From the NCBI RefSeq assembly GCF_037176765.1, contig NC_090025.1:13131045-13195044 (forward strand): a stretch of DNA of 64,000 nt, in the 5' to 3' direction. Source of the DNA: Anolis sagrei (lineage: Eukaryota; Chordata; Lepidosauria; Squamata; Anolidae). The translations under genes and the position numbers were made by a program. Below, piece after piece: positions 1 through 12,900 of this stretch; positions within the stretch are counted from its first letter, which is position 1; each line of letters begins with the position of its first letter. Under the pieces are notes generated by a model, which worked only from the letters and a program-made list of their open reading frames with translations, did no database searches and had not been told where the DNA came from.

Positions 1-245
1 AGTGGTGTAGGGCGCAGACACCCTATGATAATGCGGCATGTCTCATTAAGAGCCACATCCACTGTTTTAGTGTGGTGAGATGTGTTCCACACTAGGCATG
101 CATACTCAGCAGCGGAGTAGCACAGCGCAAGGGCAGATGTCTTCACTGTATCTGGTTGTGATCCCCAGGTTGTGCCAGTCAGCTTTCATATGATATTGTT
201 TCTAGCACCCACTTTTTGCTTGATGTTCAGGCAGTGCTTCTTGTA
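1..245 (-). mobile_element. LINE fragment, I/R1-like (Vingi-like) family
   Basis: On the minus strand this is the segment just before the one present at 34.36-34.99 kb: both share the junction text TGTCTGCGCCCTACACCACT or its close variant. It encodes part of the region after the reverse transcriptase (..HTKTVDVALNE). The family name is tentative. Confidence 0.6.
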
Positions 246-248
246 GGT

Positions 249-378
249 TTGGAATCGGAATATTTTAATAAATCAAACGCAGAAATAATCCTTAGAATGT
301 GCTCTTTAACTACCACTATTCACTTTTCCACATAATCACCAGACAACCGGATATATTTCTGCCAACAATGAACAAGTT
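249..378 (-). mobile_element. Mariner-like transposase C-terminal remnant
   Basis: The reverse complement reads LVHCWQKYIRLSGDYVEK followed by stop, like the usual end of mariner transposases (RWQKCI..NGDYVEK). Only the extreme C-terminus is preserved. Confidence 0.5.
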
Positions 379-797
379 GGGTTGTTGGGCTATATGGCCA
401 TGTTCTAGAGGCATTTTCTCCTGACATTTTGCCTGCATCTATGGCAAGCATCCTCAGAGGTAGTGAGGTCTGTTGCAACTAGGAAAATTAGGTTTATATA
501 TCTGTGGAATGACCAGGGTGGGACAAAGGACCCTCGTCTGCTGGAGCTAGGTGTGAATGTTTCAACTGACTACCTTAATTAGCATTTGATGGCTTGGCAG
601 TGCCTGGGGGAATCTTTTGTTGAGAGGTGATTAGATATGCCTGATCGTTTCCTCTCTGTTGTTTTGCTGTTGTAATTTTAGAGTTTTTTTATTACAACAG
701 CAAAACAACAGAGAGGAAACATTCACACCTAGCTCCAGCAGACAAGAGTTCTTTGTCCCACCCTGGTCATTCCACAGATATATAAACCCATTTTCCT
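379..797. mobile_element. Penelope-like element ends in inverted arrangement
   Basis: The left part holds the typical block GGGCTATATGGCCATGTTCT through GCAAGCATCCTCAGAGG. Bases about 485-560 reappear inverted at about 715-790 (GGTTTATATATCTGTGGAAT and its complement). A perfect-looking hairpin sits at about 650-715 (CCTCTCTGTTGTTTTGCTGT and its complement). It is an old, non-coding copy. Confidence 0.65.
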
Positions 798-1810
798 TCT
801 GTGATGGACTGGATGAGGGCTAACAAGCTGAGGATTGATCCAGACAAGACACAAGTCCTCCTGGTCAGTTACAAGGCTTGGACTCAGTGCTGGCGCTTGA
901 AGCTCAGTTGTCTACGGTGGCTGGGAGGGGCTTTGCACAGCTAAAACTTGTGCACCAGCTGTGACCATATCTTGAAAAGCCTGACTTGCCCACTATGGTT
1001 CATGCCTTAGTTACATCTAGAATGGATTACTACAATGCAGTCTACATGGGACTGCTTTTGAAGATGACTTTGAAATTGCTATTAGTGCAAAGACTGGCAG
1101 CCAGGCTACTAACTGGGGCTAGCTATAGGGAGCACCTATTGCCCCTATTAAAGCAACTCCACTGGCTGTCAATAAGTTTCTGGTCCAAATTCAATGTGCA
1201 GGTTATCATCTACAAAGCCCTACACATTTCAGGTCCAGCCTTTTTTTGTGATCGCATCTCCCCCTATGAACCTGCGTGGTCTCGAAGTATCCTGCTGGCA
1301 ACGCCCTCCTCTCAGTTCCACCTCTGTTTCAAGTGTGGTTGTTGGGGACGAGAGAGAGAGCTTTCTTGAAGGTGGCCCTCCAGCTTTGGAACACCATCCC
1401 CAGGGAAGTCAGGCAAGCTCCACACTGGCATGCTTTCGGAGAGTTGAAAACATAGCTTTTCAAGCAGGCCTTTAACAATGGTTAAGATACCAGCTAATAT
1501 TGGCACTTTAATGTTGGCATTTTAACTGGTTTGTGGCTGGGACATTCAACTTGGTTGCACTGCCCATTTTTAACTAATGGCTACTGCTGCATTCTATTGA
1601 GCACTTTATTTAAATTCAGTTGAAATTTTGTTTAATTTCTGTAAGTGTTGTTTTATATCAATTGGTGTTGATTCATAAATGCTGATGTATTTTATGTGTT
1701 CTGTGTGGCACCATCATGTGCTGCTCTGTAAGCCATCTGAGTCCATTTTGGGAGATGGTGGTGAGATATAAAGAAAGCTATTATCATCATCATCATCATT
1801 ATTATTACTT
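798..1810 (+). mobile_element. L2 LINE, 3' part
   Basis: The reading frame includes MDYYNAVYMGLLLKMTLKLL and AARLLTGASYREHLLPLLKQ, the C-terminal part of the L2 reverse transcriptase. The end GAGATATAAAGAAAGCTATTATCATC... is the usual L2 3' tail with a short repeat. Frameshifted and inactive. It lies beyond the 3' end of MOB1B. Confidence 0.8.
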
Positions 1811-2220
1811 TAATATAGGCCACTGCTGATTGCTTTTTTCCTTTCTTTTTGGACTACAATGTCATGACTATGTTAGCAGGGGAATTCTGGATGTTGCAGT
1901 CCAAAAGATAACATTTGCAAGCTACAGTTTGGAGGCTGGTCTTGCCTTCCTCCTCTTCTTGTGGAACATCAGTTTTTTGCCAACCTTTCAATGCCATGAG
2001 TTTAGGAAATGGAACATGAATAGTTTCATTTTATTGCTATCAGATTTGCTCGCAATACAGAGGGTTCACAAATTCTGGTGAGGTAATTACACAAAGGAAT
2101 GATATCATGTGGGATGCTCAGATGTGTACAATGTATAGAGACAGAGGATGAATGTCCATCTACAAAGAACCGGCAAGGATGAGAAGGGGAAGAAAGGCAA
2201 TCAATGGTCAAACATAGCTA

Positions 2221-2226
2221 TTTATT
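2221..2226 (-). terminator. Candidate MOB1B polyadenylation signal
   Basis: AATAAA on the minus strand (TTTATT on plus) at the left edge of the repeat-free block. Other AATAAA-like hexamers lie further inside the UTR, so this could be the distal of several sites. Transcript ends would be needed to decide. Confidence 0.3.
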
Positions 2227-5200
2227 TTTCTCCTTATAAACAGCATTCAGTTTCTTACTGAAAAAGCCTAGAATTTATATACTTTTTTTTCAATTCCATC
2301 ACTTACAACAATCTGTATACATTATTTACATCTTTCCAATACATGTGTTGCAGAATTTCAGACATTCAATTTTTTTCCTCTTAAATCAAAAAGCTGTTTT
2401 CATTTAAAAACAAGCAATGATCGATAATGACTACAAATTGAAGTAATATTGGCACAGTCCGCTTTACAGTACAGGTGTCTGTGTTGCATTTTGTATATTA
2501 AACCTTTTTGTGTCCAGCTGCTTTTAAGCACTTGAAAGATGCAGGTGGGATTGTGTTGCATCTTCAATACCTTTCTGTCTTGGATAAAGCAGCTCCAGGA
2601 CTTCAGACTTGCAGTGGGTTGAATTCATGAATGAGAGCAACCCCAAGATGTTGCATAAGTCAAGTACTGGGATCCCTAATCAATTCAAATCAGCAGAATC
2701 GAACAGTAAGACTTCCTTGGTCTCTGCATAATGGGGGAAGCTTGCAATACTTAAGTACTCCCACCGCAGAACAAATATGGGAAGCTCATCAAGAAGGCCT
2801 TGCAAGAAGTTCTGCTATTCTTGCATATAAAGATACACCACCAAGTAGAGCCTGAAGTTGGAAAATCTTGATTACCCGATTCTGCTGAAAGTAATCCTTC
2901 AATTTTTATAATCTTCTTTTCATCATCCTACATCTTAAGCCAATTAGATGGATTTGTCTATGGTCTATATGTACCAAGGCTATCACTGAGTTATTATTTT
3001 CAAGTCTTCCCCCCTCCACTGCAAGTCAAAGGTAACGATTAATATGGCAATATTTAGCAACACGCTATCTGCAAATCGATGCATCGAAGTGGAAACAAAA
3101 CGGCCCTTTTAAAGATCTGTGTCCCCAAATGACCTAGTTATAACACGTACAAAAATAATGAATACAGTTTAGTGGCTATAAAAATCAATTTCCCCTAAAA
3201 ATACAGTAATCTATGAAAAACTATTGAAAGGACAGTGCTCTTGGAGGGGAGAAAAAGCAAACAAAAGCATTTTAAAATTTGAAATGGCAGTTTTAGGAAG
3301 GAATTATATTTCAAACAAGGAAATGGTGTGTACAAGATGCCAAGTAATCTTTTACATAAATGTAAATATTTCACGCTAAAGTGGCTAGTGGTTCAAGAAA
3401 TGTGGTCTGGAAAGCCCAAATAATCTCTTATCTATGAAAAGAAATGCTAAGCAGTCCCACTCCCATCCTAATATTTTAAGTAATATGATAGTGGTGCAGT
3501 TGAAAAATTGGCAGGCTCACCTTCATGTTAAATTATAACAGAACTACAATATAGCACCCCAGGGAGAAATAATATATTTTGGCTAGTTTTGGATATTTGC
3601 CAAACCAAAAAGGCTATTTAAAAAAAAAAACTACAACTTTGTATGGTGATCCAAAGCATGGGTTCAAGGAAAAAAGAAGGATTTTAAGAGCAACAACAAC
3701 CAAGAGGAGTCAATAGCAGCAAATTGGCCTTTTGCCTTTGAAGGGAGATTGAGAGGGGAGTTTCAGGTCAAAAATTTCAACAGGGTCTCTGTTTTTCTAT
3801 CTTAAGATAACTACTAATATTCAGTGTTGCATAGTAAGCAGTAAAAGAAAAAAGTCGCATGTACTTGCAGAAGGGCCTTTTGTCCTTTTGGAAAGCTGTT
3901 TTTCTAAAGCCCTGCTACCAATAACAGCAGAATATGGGACATTTAATCCTTACACAGTTAGCATGGATCCCTGATGTTAATATGTAAAAGTATAACGTAC
4001 AACATTTGTATAGCATTTTAAATTTTAGTCAGAACAACGTGAATTGCTGGAATTAAATCTATCACTGGCCTAAGAAAGAACAACACAACTGGTTGTGATG
4101 GACTTGCATCTACGTTTTCGATCATCACTTTTGCTCGGTCTCAATGAACTGAGGTAGATTACCTCTAGGAGTTATTAACAACATCAACAGGAGAAAGCAA
4201 TACAGCAAGAACTGAAGCAAGAGCAAAATGGTTTCAGCCTCCTGAAGTTTTAAGGCTCTTCCTTCAGAAGAGAAGGAAAAAAAGGGTTCATAAGTGGCTA
4301 GATGTGACTAAGAAGTCAATCCCCCGTGTTCAGCATCCAATGTTTTATATCAAATAGATATCCAGCATTTAAAGAGAATATATCCCTTTAAAATTAAAAT
4401 CCAGATCCAGATTGTGATTTTGTTTATAATGATACTACAGTGCTTGGTGTTTGAGATGCCTGGTCAGCTGAAAGATAAAGGAGACTTTCATATTTGCATT
4501 TTAATGCACCCTTACGCAATAAACAATCTTCTAAAGACGAACAAAGGTAAGCACTCAGTATCCTCAATGCAATACAAAAAAAAGGGAATTCTTAGTTTAA
4601 ACACTGTCTTTGTATTTTAGATGTTTCTGTCTTCATATTTAATGCGATCAGCAAAGGCTAACCAACAGCACTCTCAGACAGTGAAATCTAGGTTTTTAGT
4701 TTTGATGAGGAAGTCAGCAATGAATGCAAATCAAAATTTGTATTATTCTTTTCCCAGTAAGTATTTGAAACTTGACATACTCTGTTCACAGCCTTATTCA
4801 TATTCAACACAGCCTCTAAAAAAAAAACGTGATTTCAAGTTTTAAAATTATGCAGTGCAAGTATTATGCCCAAGGTAGTAAACTATTCAAAATTCTTATG
4901 AAGTACCAGATCCTATAATATTTCAGCAGGAAATGGAGCAAATCCCACCCTTGGCTAAAAACACTTCTTTTTAAGGAAATACTTGAATTACTATAAGGAT
5001 GGGGGACATTTGTAAGGTGTCTGTACTTTCCACCTTTTTTAAAAAAAAGTAGCATTTCTTACAAAATCAAGTAGGTCCAAAAGCAGTACAAGGAAAAGCA
5101 GTAACAACTAACTGAATTTCCAAGATCAAAAGCATGAATTATGTTGGGCCAAATAAAATGTTCATGGCAATTCTGATTTTTCTAATGTTACAAGGAAATA

Positions 5201-6830
5201 TAGCTCAGTCCCAAAAATATATTGTTGACGCTACAATCCTTAAAGTACACAAAGCATGCATGTAATCCCATGGACACTAAGCCACAGTATGAGAAGCAGT
5301 TGTGTACATATGAATTTTAAAAGGACATGCATGCTTTTTTTTTACAGAGCATATGCTTTTAATGTGTTGCCATCAAGAATGGGATTCCAATTCAGTTTAG
5401 CCCAAGGATGGAGACTACTTACAGATTATAGAAACCAATTTATGTCTTTCAAACAATCTGCAAGAGTTGAGGCATTATAACTGGTTTTATCCAAGCATCA
5501 TGGCATTTTTGATTTCGGACTGCACAATCAGAAAAGTGTCAAGTTTCAGATGCAAAGGGGAAAAAGGCTTATCCATGCTGTATTATGAATATCCTCAGAG
5601 ACTGGCCTCTTGACGATGGTCATCTAGGCAATGGCCCCTTTCCTCATTTGAAAAGACAGAGAAATGGGCAAAAAAGAGTAACCAAACTGCATCAAAATTA
5701 CAGTGACTACAATGAAAAAAGAGATGTATACATCAGCCTCCAAAACGTTTTTTAAAATGGATGCATTTAGTTACTCTCTTTGCACAACTTATAATGTGAA
5801 GAGACTATTCAGAATCAATATGACGATGGAAATGAGAAACCTTCTATTCATTTTTTAAAAAAATAGCTAAGAAACTGATGCTACCCTATATTAAAAGGAC
5901 TATCATTCATTTATTTGAGGTTTTTAGAGATTATTTGATAACACCACTCCTTTATTTTTAACCTGATCCCCTGCAAGACTGCTCATTCCTGGGAAGGAAA
6001 AGCTCACTAGCAGATTTAAATCAGAAGTTAGTATTTACTGACTAAATGCAAGCAACAAAGAAGAAAGCTGCCAATCTTATTCTATCCTTGGTCCACCAGA
6101 GGTCTAAGAACAAACAGATGGGTTTCTGAGCAGGACAATACAAAAATTAAAACGAGCCCCTCTCTCACTCCTCTTCCTATAGCCCACATTCATCTCTAAA
6201 GGCATTGCTTTGTATTAAAAGCTGGAGATCACTGATAGAAGTTTTATGGCTTATTTTAAAAGTTCTACACATATTTATTTGTATATAACAAGTGTTAGTA
6301 AGTGTCCTGGGTAGTAACATGTGTATCTTTTGTTTCCAGCAGTGTTCTTGGTATGTGCTTTGTACCTCAGAAGAGAGTCTGCCAAGGCACTTAGAGAAGG
6401 TTTAGTCTCTGTAAAGACCTTCTGAGAATGGGCTACAACTGGCAATGCAGAACCCATACAACCAGCAGTGTCACATTTCCCAACAAGCATGGTTTTTTTC
6501 TTCTTTTTAAACACACAACTTCTTTAAAAGGTACACAATGAAAAAGAACAGAAAGCCATTTACTGTGTGTGTGTCTCACTAAAAGACAAAGGATTCCTTC
6601 TAATAAAAGCACAGAGAATGAATCTAGGTTGCCCAAATAAAAACAGAACAAATTTCCTTTTTCTTTCTTTCTAAAAACAAACAAATTAAAAGACTGCAAA
6701 CCTCCATACACTTAACTTAGAGGAGTTCGTCCCATGGATCTCAATTAACGTGTAGAGTATCACAGCCCAAATCCCTAAAACACCACATGCCTGTTTAAAG
6801 AAACAAGTGATTTGCACAATACATCTCTGC
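2221..6830 (-). other. MOB1B: Probable long 3' UTR of MOB1B
   Basis: About 4.6 kb directly after the MOB1B stop contain no recognisable SINE, LINE or MITE, while DNA on both sides is packed with them. Mammalian MOB1B is known for a 3' UTR of several kilobases. The stretch is AT-rich on the mRNA strand with scattered AATAAA-type signals. The left limit is an inference, set by the hexamer at 2221-2226 and by repeats starting near 1.8 kb. Confidence 0.5.
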
Positions 6831-6908
6831 TTATCTGTCCTTTGAAGTGAGTTTTTCAATCAGTTCTTGAAGTGGAGCAAGTTCTCTTCTGTCTATAAGG
6901 TTAAATTC
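6831..6908 (-). CDS. MOB1B: MOB1B coding exon 6 and stop
   Basis: 78 nt after acceptor CTGCAG. It encodes [20 protein letters not shown] and TSKDR, then TAA at 6833-6831. Exon 5 ends in phase 0, so this exon begins a clean codon. The 3' UTR continues to lower coordinates. Confidence 0.97.
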   Translation of the reverse strand, partial: EFNLIDRRELAPLQELIEKLTSKDR

Positions 6909-9900
6909 CTGCAGGAGATAGAAATAAAAACAAAATCTCAGTTGGCTATTTAATTCCGTACCCCAAACAATTCAGAGTGACATTAACAACAACAACAACA
7001 ACTCCTCTATTTCTAGACCACCCTCTTTCTAAACTACTCAGGGCAGTTTAAAGGTGCAAAAAGGCAAGCATTCAATGCCTCAGGTGAGTACAAAGGTATC
7101 AAAATAATACACAATAAAGCAACAGTGATGACAGTGAATTTGCAACAGAGAATGAAGCATTGTGATGAAAAATAAAACAAAAACAATCCAATAAGACATA
7201 GTTAACTAAAACATAAGTAAACATTATAACAAATACCCTAAAAGGAATTTAAAATATAGTAGTGGATAGGGCTAGAGCAGGCATGGACAGACTTTGGCCT
7301 TCCAGGTGTTTTGGACTTCAACTCCCACAATTCCTAACAGTAGGCTGTTAGGAATTGTGGGAGTTGGGATCCAAAACACCTGGAGTGCTGAAGTTTGCCC
7401 ATGACTGGGCTAGAGTCAACTTAAGCTGGATCACAACAAAGATGCCTAAACTTAAATTTTAATTAATACCCACACTTGATGGAGAAAAGGGGCACTAAAC
7501 TTTAACCATGCAGAAAAGTTAACATAAAAAGGTTTTTCAAGTTGCTGCTTTTTTAAAGGTCAGAAGAAAATCTAAACAGAAAGATCCTTTTCAAGCAGGT
7601 GCAGACAGTCACAAATTCAGCCCTTGTGGGTAGAAAAAAGAACCCTCAATTTCCTAACTAGAACTCTGCAATGTTCCCAAGCTTGTGAAGCAGTGGCGCA
7701 GAACCTGTATTTAGGAATGCACAATTTTTTTAGTTATAGGTTAATGGCTCTATGCAAATGAACACCTATAGTAATAGAAATCTGTTACTGCAAGCTGCAC
7801 AAAATGTGACGGGACTTTGTGTCAAGATAGGACTAAATGCCGTATTTCTTTAATTGTAAGACACATCGATTGTAAGATGCACCCCAATTTCAGTACCACC
7901 AGCACCAAAAATATATACGAGACACCTGTTATTCTCAGACAAATCCCATTTTTAGAGATGTTTATATATGAAAAAAGTGTGTCTTAGAAATTGAAGAAAA
8001 ACCGTGTTCCAGGATCTGTACTCCACTCTGATAATCATATTTGCATATTCTTAAACAGGAAATTAAAATGCACCATGGTCATTGTTTTGGAATGAACTAC
8101 ATTCACATATTAACACAGAGCATCACACAAGACAGAAAACCGCTCATATGCCAAGTCTATTTTGGGTTTGGTTACAGAAAAGGAAGTCTGCTTTCAACAT
8201 ATGGTTGTGATAAGATGTTGAAATCAGGTTAAAGTTCCATTTGTCCCTTCTCTCCGGAATGCTTTTAAAACTGTATTTAAACATATACTTTATACATAGG
8301 ACTTTTAAAAAAACCAAATGGTGCCATGACACAGAATAGGGTACAATCTGCAAGACATGGTAGCAACTTTAAGATCACAACAATGAAGAACTTCTAAAAG
8401 GTAGGAAAATATGAAGACATTTGCTTCACTGTTTCAAGTGCCAGAAAATGCAAGGAGAATGAGCAGATGGATTACAGTTCAGAGGGAGACAAAACCACAG
8501 CGACCTCTGCAATGATTTACCTGAACGAAAAAGATAAAGTGCTTGAAGGATGTGTTCAGATGTGCTTCTTCTTGAAGTTGAATGACTGGATCAAAATGCT
8601 GGTGGTAGATATGCGCATACACTCTGAAGAGACGCTTTAGGATGGTCTTCGCTACTGACATGAAGTTCTTTGGGAAAGGAACACCTAGAAACCAACCCAA
8701 AGAAGGCTTCATTTTAATATTCTAGTCTAATAGCTGCTTACTAAAGCCATCATACTCAATTCACATGGATGTGCCGGGAACATGTGGTCCAAAGATATAA
8801 AATTTACTTTGTGCAATAATTTAAAAGAAAACTCGTATAAAATGATACAGAGATGGCCTCTATATGTATGTATTTAAAATTTTCGGTCATCTTCAGGCTG
8901 AAGCTGTTGTTTCTGTACTTTTAGAAATAACATAGCTGATCACATTTTGTAACTTTATCCAAAACACCTTTATGGCTAACAATGTATTAAAACTGTTTTT
9001 AAAAATACCTATTTTAGATGGAAATAGTGTCTCATCATCCAGCTGGTCCTGAACCCAGGTCATAAGGTAATCAATGTACTTTGGTGCGGAGCACTTGATT
9101 GGCTTCTTTATGTTAGTCCCATCTGCCCAATGGTACTCATACCTAGAATGGAATGGAAATGAAATAAAATAGTCTGCAGTCTGCATACACTATACAAATA
9201 CATACTTTAGGTATGCTCTAGGCCAGTGGTTCTCAACCTGGGGTCCCCAGATGTTTTTTGCCTACAACTCCCAGAAATCCCAGCCAGTTTACCAGCTGTT
9301 AGGATTTCTGGGAGTTGAAGGCCAAAAACATCTGGGGACCCCAAGTTGAGAACCACTGCTCTAGGCCTTAGAAATGCCATGGATGGCTTTACGTCTTGTT
9401 AAATCATCAATCATACCTCCTCCCCCGTCATAAACAATCACAGTTCCAAAAGCAGTTAGTTCATAAACATTTCAGGGAAGGGCACAATCTGTTTCATAAC
9501 TAAATGGTGAAAATAAAACAAAAGAGTGGCATTTGTTTTCTGTCTCACTTTTTTCATTACTGCAGTTAGACAATCACAAGAGACCTTACTTTGGACCTGC
9601 AGACATCACTGGGCAGCTCTCCTCTGTGCAGAAATCTGTAATTGTCCCATAAAGCATATTGATCTGATTGAAGAAATCCACAGCTATTATAAAAGAAGAA
9701 GCGACACATTTAGCATATAGCCATCTAAAAGGAGCCAATGTGGTGCAGTGGTTTGGGCACTAAACTATGATTCTGAGGATCAAGGTTTGAACCTCTACTC
9801 CAGTGATCCTCAACCTTCCTAATGCCGCAACACCTTAATACAGTTCCTCATGTTGTGGTGACCCCCAAGCATAACATTATTTTCATTGCTACTTCATAAC

Positions 9901-12900
9901 TGTCATTTTGCTCCTGTTATGAATCGCAATGTAAATATCTGATATGTAGGATGTATTTTTATTCACTGGACCAAATTTGGCACAAATACTTGATACACCC
10001 AAATCTGAATACTGGTGGGGTTGGGGGATTGATTTTGTCATTTGGGAGTTGTACTTCCTGGGATTTATAGTTAATCCACAATCAAAGAGCATTCTGAACT
10101 ACACTAATGATGGAATTGAACCAAACTTGGCACACAGAACTTCCATGACCAACAGAAAATACTGGAAGGGTTTGGTAAGCAAACAAAACCATGAGTTTTG
10201 GAGTTGTAGTTCACCTACATCCAGAGAGCACTATGGACTCAAAAAATGATGGATCTCAACCAAATTTGACATGAATACTCAATATGCCCAAATGTGAACA
10301 CTGGTAGAGTTTGGGGGAAATAGACCTTGATATTTGGGAGTTGTAGTTGCTGGGATTTATACACCTACAATCAAAAAGGATTCTGAACCCCACCAACGCT
10401 AGAATTGGGGCAAACTTCCCACACAGAACCCCAACGTCCAACAGAAAATACTGTGTTTTCCGATGGTCTTTGGTGACTCCTCTGACACCCCCTCGTGACT
10501 CCCCCAGGAGTGCCGACCCCCAGGTTCAGAAACGCCGCTCTACTCAATGGAAACCAAATGGTGATCTTTGAAAGGTTGCATTCTTCCATTTTGTGAAGAA
10601 GGCAAACCAAGCCTCCCCTCAACCAATCATGCTAAGAAAACCATAACATATCTTTGTCTTAGGGTTGCCATAAGCTAGAAATTACATGAAGGCACACAGT
10701 AACAACAACGATTAAGAATTACTGTAAAATCTTCCAGTTGAAAACAAAAGCAACTGCACACAACCTTTCAGTGCAGCAGGTCTATTGTGGTTGATGTCTT
10801 CATTTACAAAGGAAATGCTGGTCAAAAAATTACACCAGATCTTAAACACACAGCAAGACACATGCCTTTATATAATATTGATACTAATGGGAACAAGCTT
10901 TTCCTTCCCCCAAAACCAAAGTACATGGAAAAACCGTTCTTTCTTTGGTTTCATTTATATATGAGAGAAGGAAAAACAGTAACTATTCATGTGTGTAGGG
11001 CTGTTATTCTATTAATGTAAATTTACAGAAGACTGAACAGATCAGCAATAGTAATTTTTGAATTGACTGATCAAGAAATGTATTAAATATTCACAACTGT
11101 TCATGACCAAGAGGGAAAAAAACTTAACTTTGTTTTTCACTGATGGATGAATATGTTTGATGCCATCCTAGAATACACATTCCTTATTTAAGATGACTAC
11201 TGCCACCAAAAAATTATAATACATGATATTATTTGTATTTATACTTTAATGTTTCTAAAAACATTTTATATGTTGATTTGCAAAGAAATGTATAATTGCT
11301 TAGGGAGCCAGTGATTATCACAAAGAGGGAGATCTGATACTGATACTATCCACACTGGGGGAGAGCAAATACTGAGGAAATAATATCTCAAAATACCTAA
11401 GATGATTATGTTCAATTGTCTGGAATCTTGATGTTGGCTATTTCAAGAGAAGTTGTATTTAAAAACTGGCCTTGAAAACATGGACAGCTGTTCCATTGAG
11501 TCTTGTTTTAGTTTGGCTGCAGACACAATAATAGCACTAATGGATCTGTGACTGTCTGTAATCTCACAGGGTGATATCTAGGAAAAATTATGGCAGCTTC
11601 AGTGTCACTGCCATTAAACTACTATTAAGGCCATGTCCTCCATCTAGCAAATACAGATGCACTCCAACTGCAGTCTGGGAACATTGAAATTAAAGTCCCC
11701 TGTGACCCGGACTATTTATTTATTCCTACCCTGCTACACTCTGACCAAACTGAAATAAATAAGGAACTGAACACTGTATAAACAACTCATTGGGGAATTC
11801 GTATCTTGATTGCTGGTATTCATCACTAACACATAAAAGAACCATGCTACTGTAAAGAAAGATTACCTTTCTCTGAGGAAATGTATTTTTAATAGGCTAT
11901 ACACAAATACACTTTCCACGTTTTCTCGCTTGTAAATGTGCTATGAGTGAATTGGAAAAGGAGGTAGGCTCAATGATCCATAGATAAGGAGATGCAGGGA
12001 ATTAAAGATAGGCTGCTCCTATTTAGTTGGCAGTGTAATATATTAAGCTCACCTTTTTCCCAGTTGCCCCTTCACTAAAGAGAACAAGTGTTTTTATTAT
12101 TACATTTATTATTTTACTCATTTTTATTATTACATTTACATTATTCTACCCCATTATTATTTTTATTACATTTATTATTTTACTCTAATTATTATTATTA
12201 TTACTTTTATTATTTTACTCTATTATAACTGGAAGGATACGTAAGCACATTTACACTGAAGGTTAGAATAATGGTTTAATCAAGGTTGGGCAGTCTTATC
12301 TTAAATTACAGGTTTATGTAACTATTCAAAAACATTTAACCTACAGATGCCTCAATTAATGTAATTGTATTGCTATCTATTTTTATTCTGAAACAGTAGC
12401 TGCTGTATTTCCCACCCTCAACTTATACTCAAGTCAATACGTTTCCCAGTTTCTTGTAGTAAAATTAGGTGACTTGGCTTATATGCAGGTTGGCTTATAG
12501 CAGGGGGTCCTCAAACTAAGGCCCGGGGGCCAGATACGGCCCTCCAAGGTCATTTACCTGGCCCTCACTCAGAGTCAACCTAAGTCTGAAACGACTTGAA
12601 AACACACAACAACAACAACAACAACAACAACAACAGCCCTATATCAAAAGCAGGTCCACACTTCCCATTGAAATACTAATATGTTTGTATTTGTTAAAAT
12701 TGTCCTTTATTTTAATTATTGTATTGTTTTTAAGTGTTTCTTGCACTACAAATAAGATATGTGCAGTGTGCATAGGAATTTATTCATTTTTTTCCAAATT
12801 ATAATCCAGCCCTCCAACAGTTTGAGGGACTGTGACCTGGCCCTCTGTTTAAAAAGTTTAAAGACCTCTGGCTTATAGTATATACAGTACATTTGGAGAA

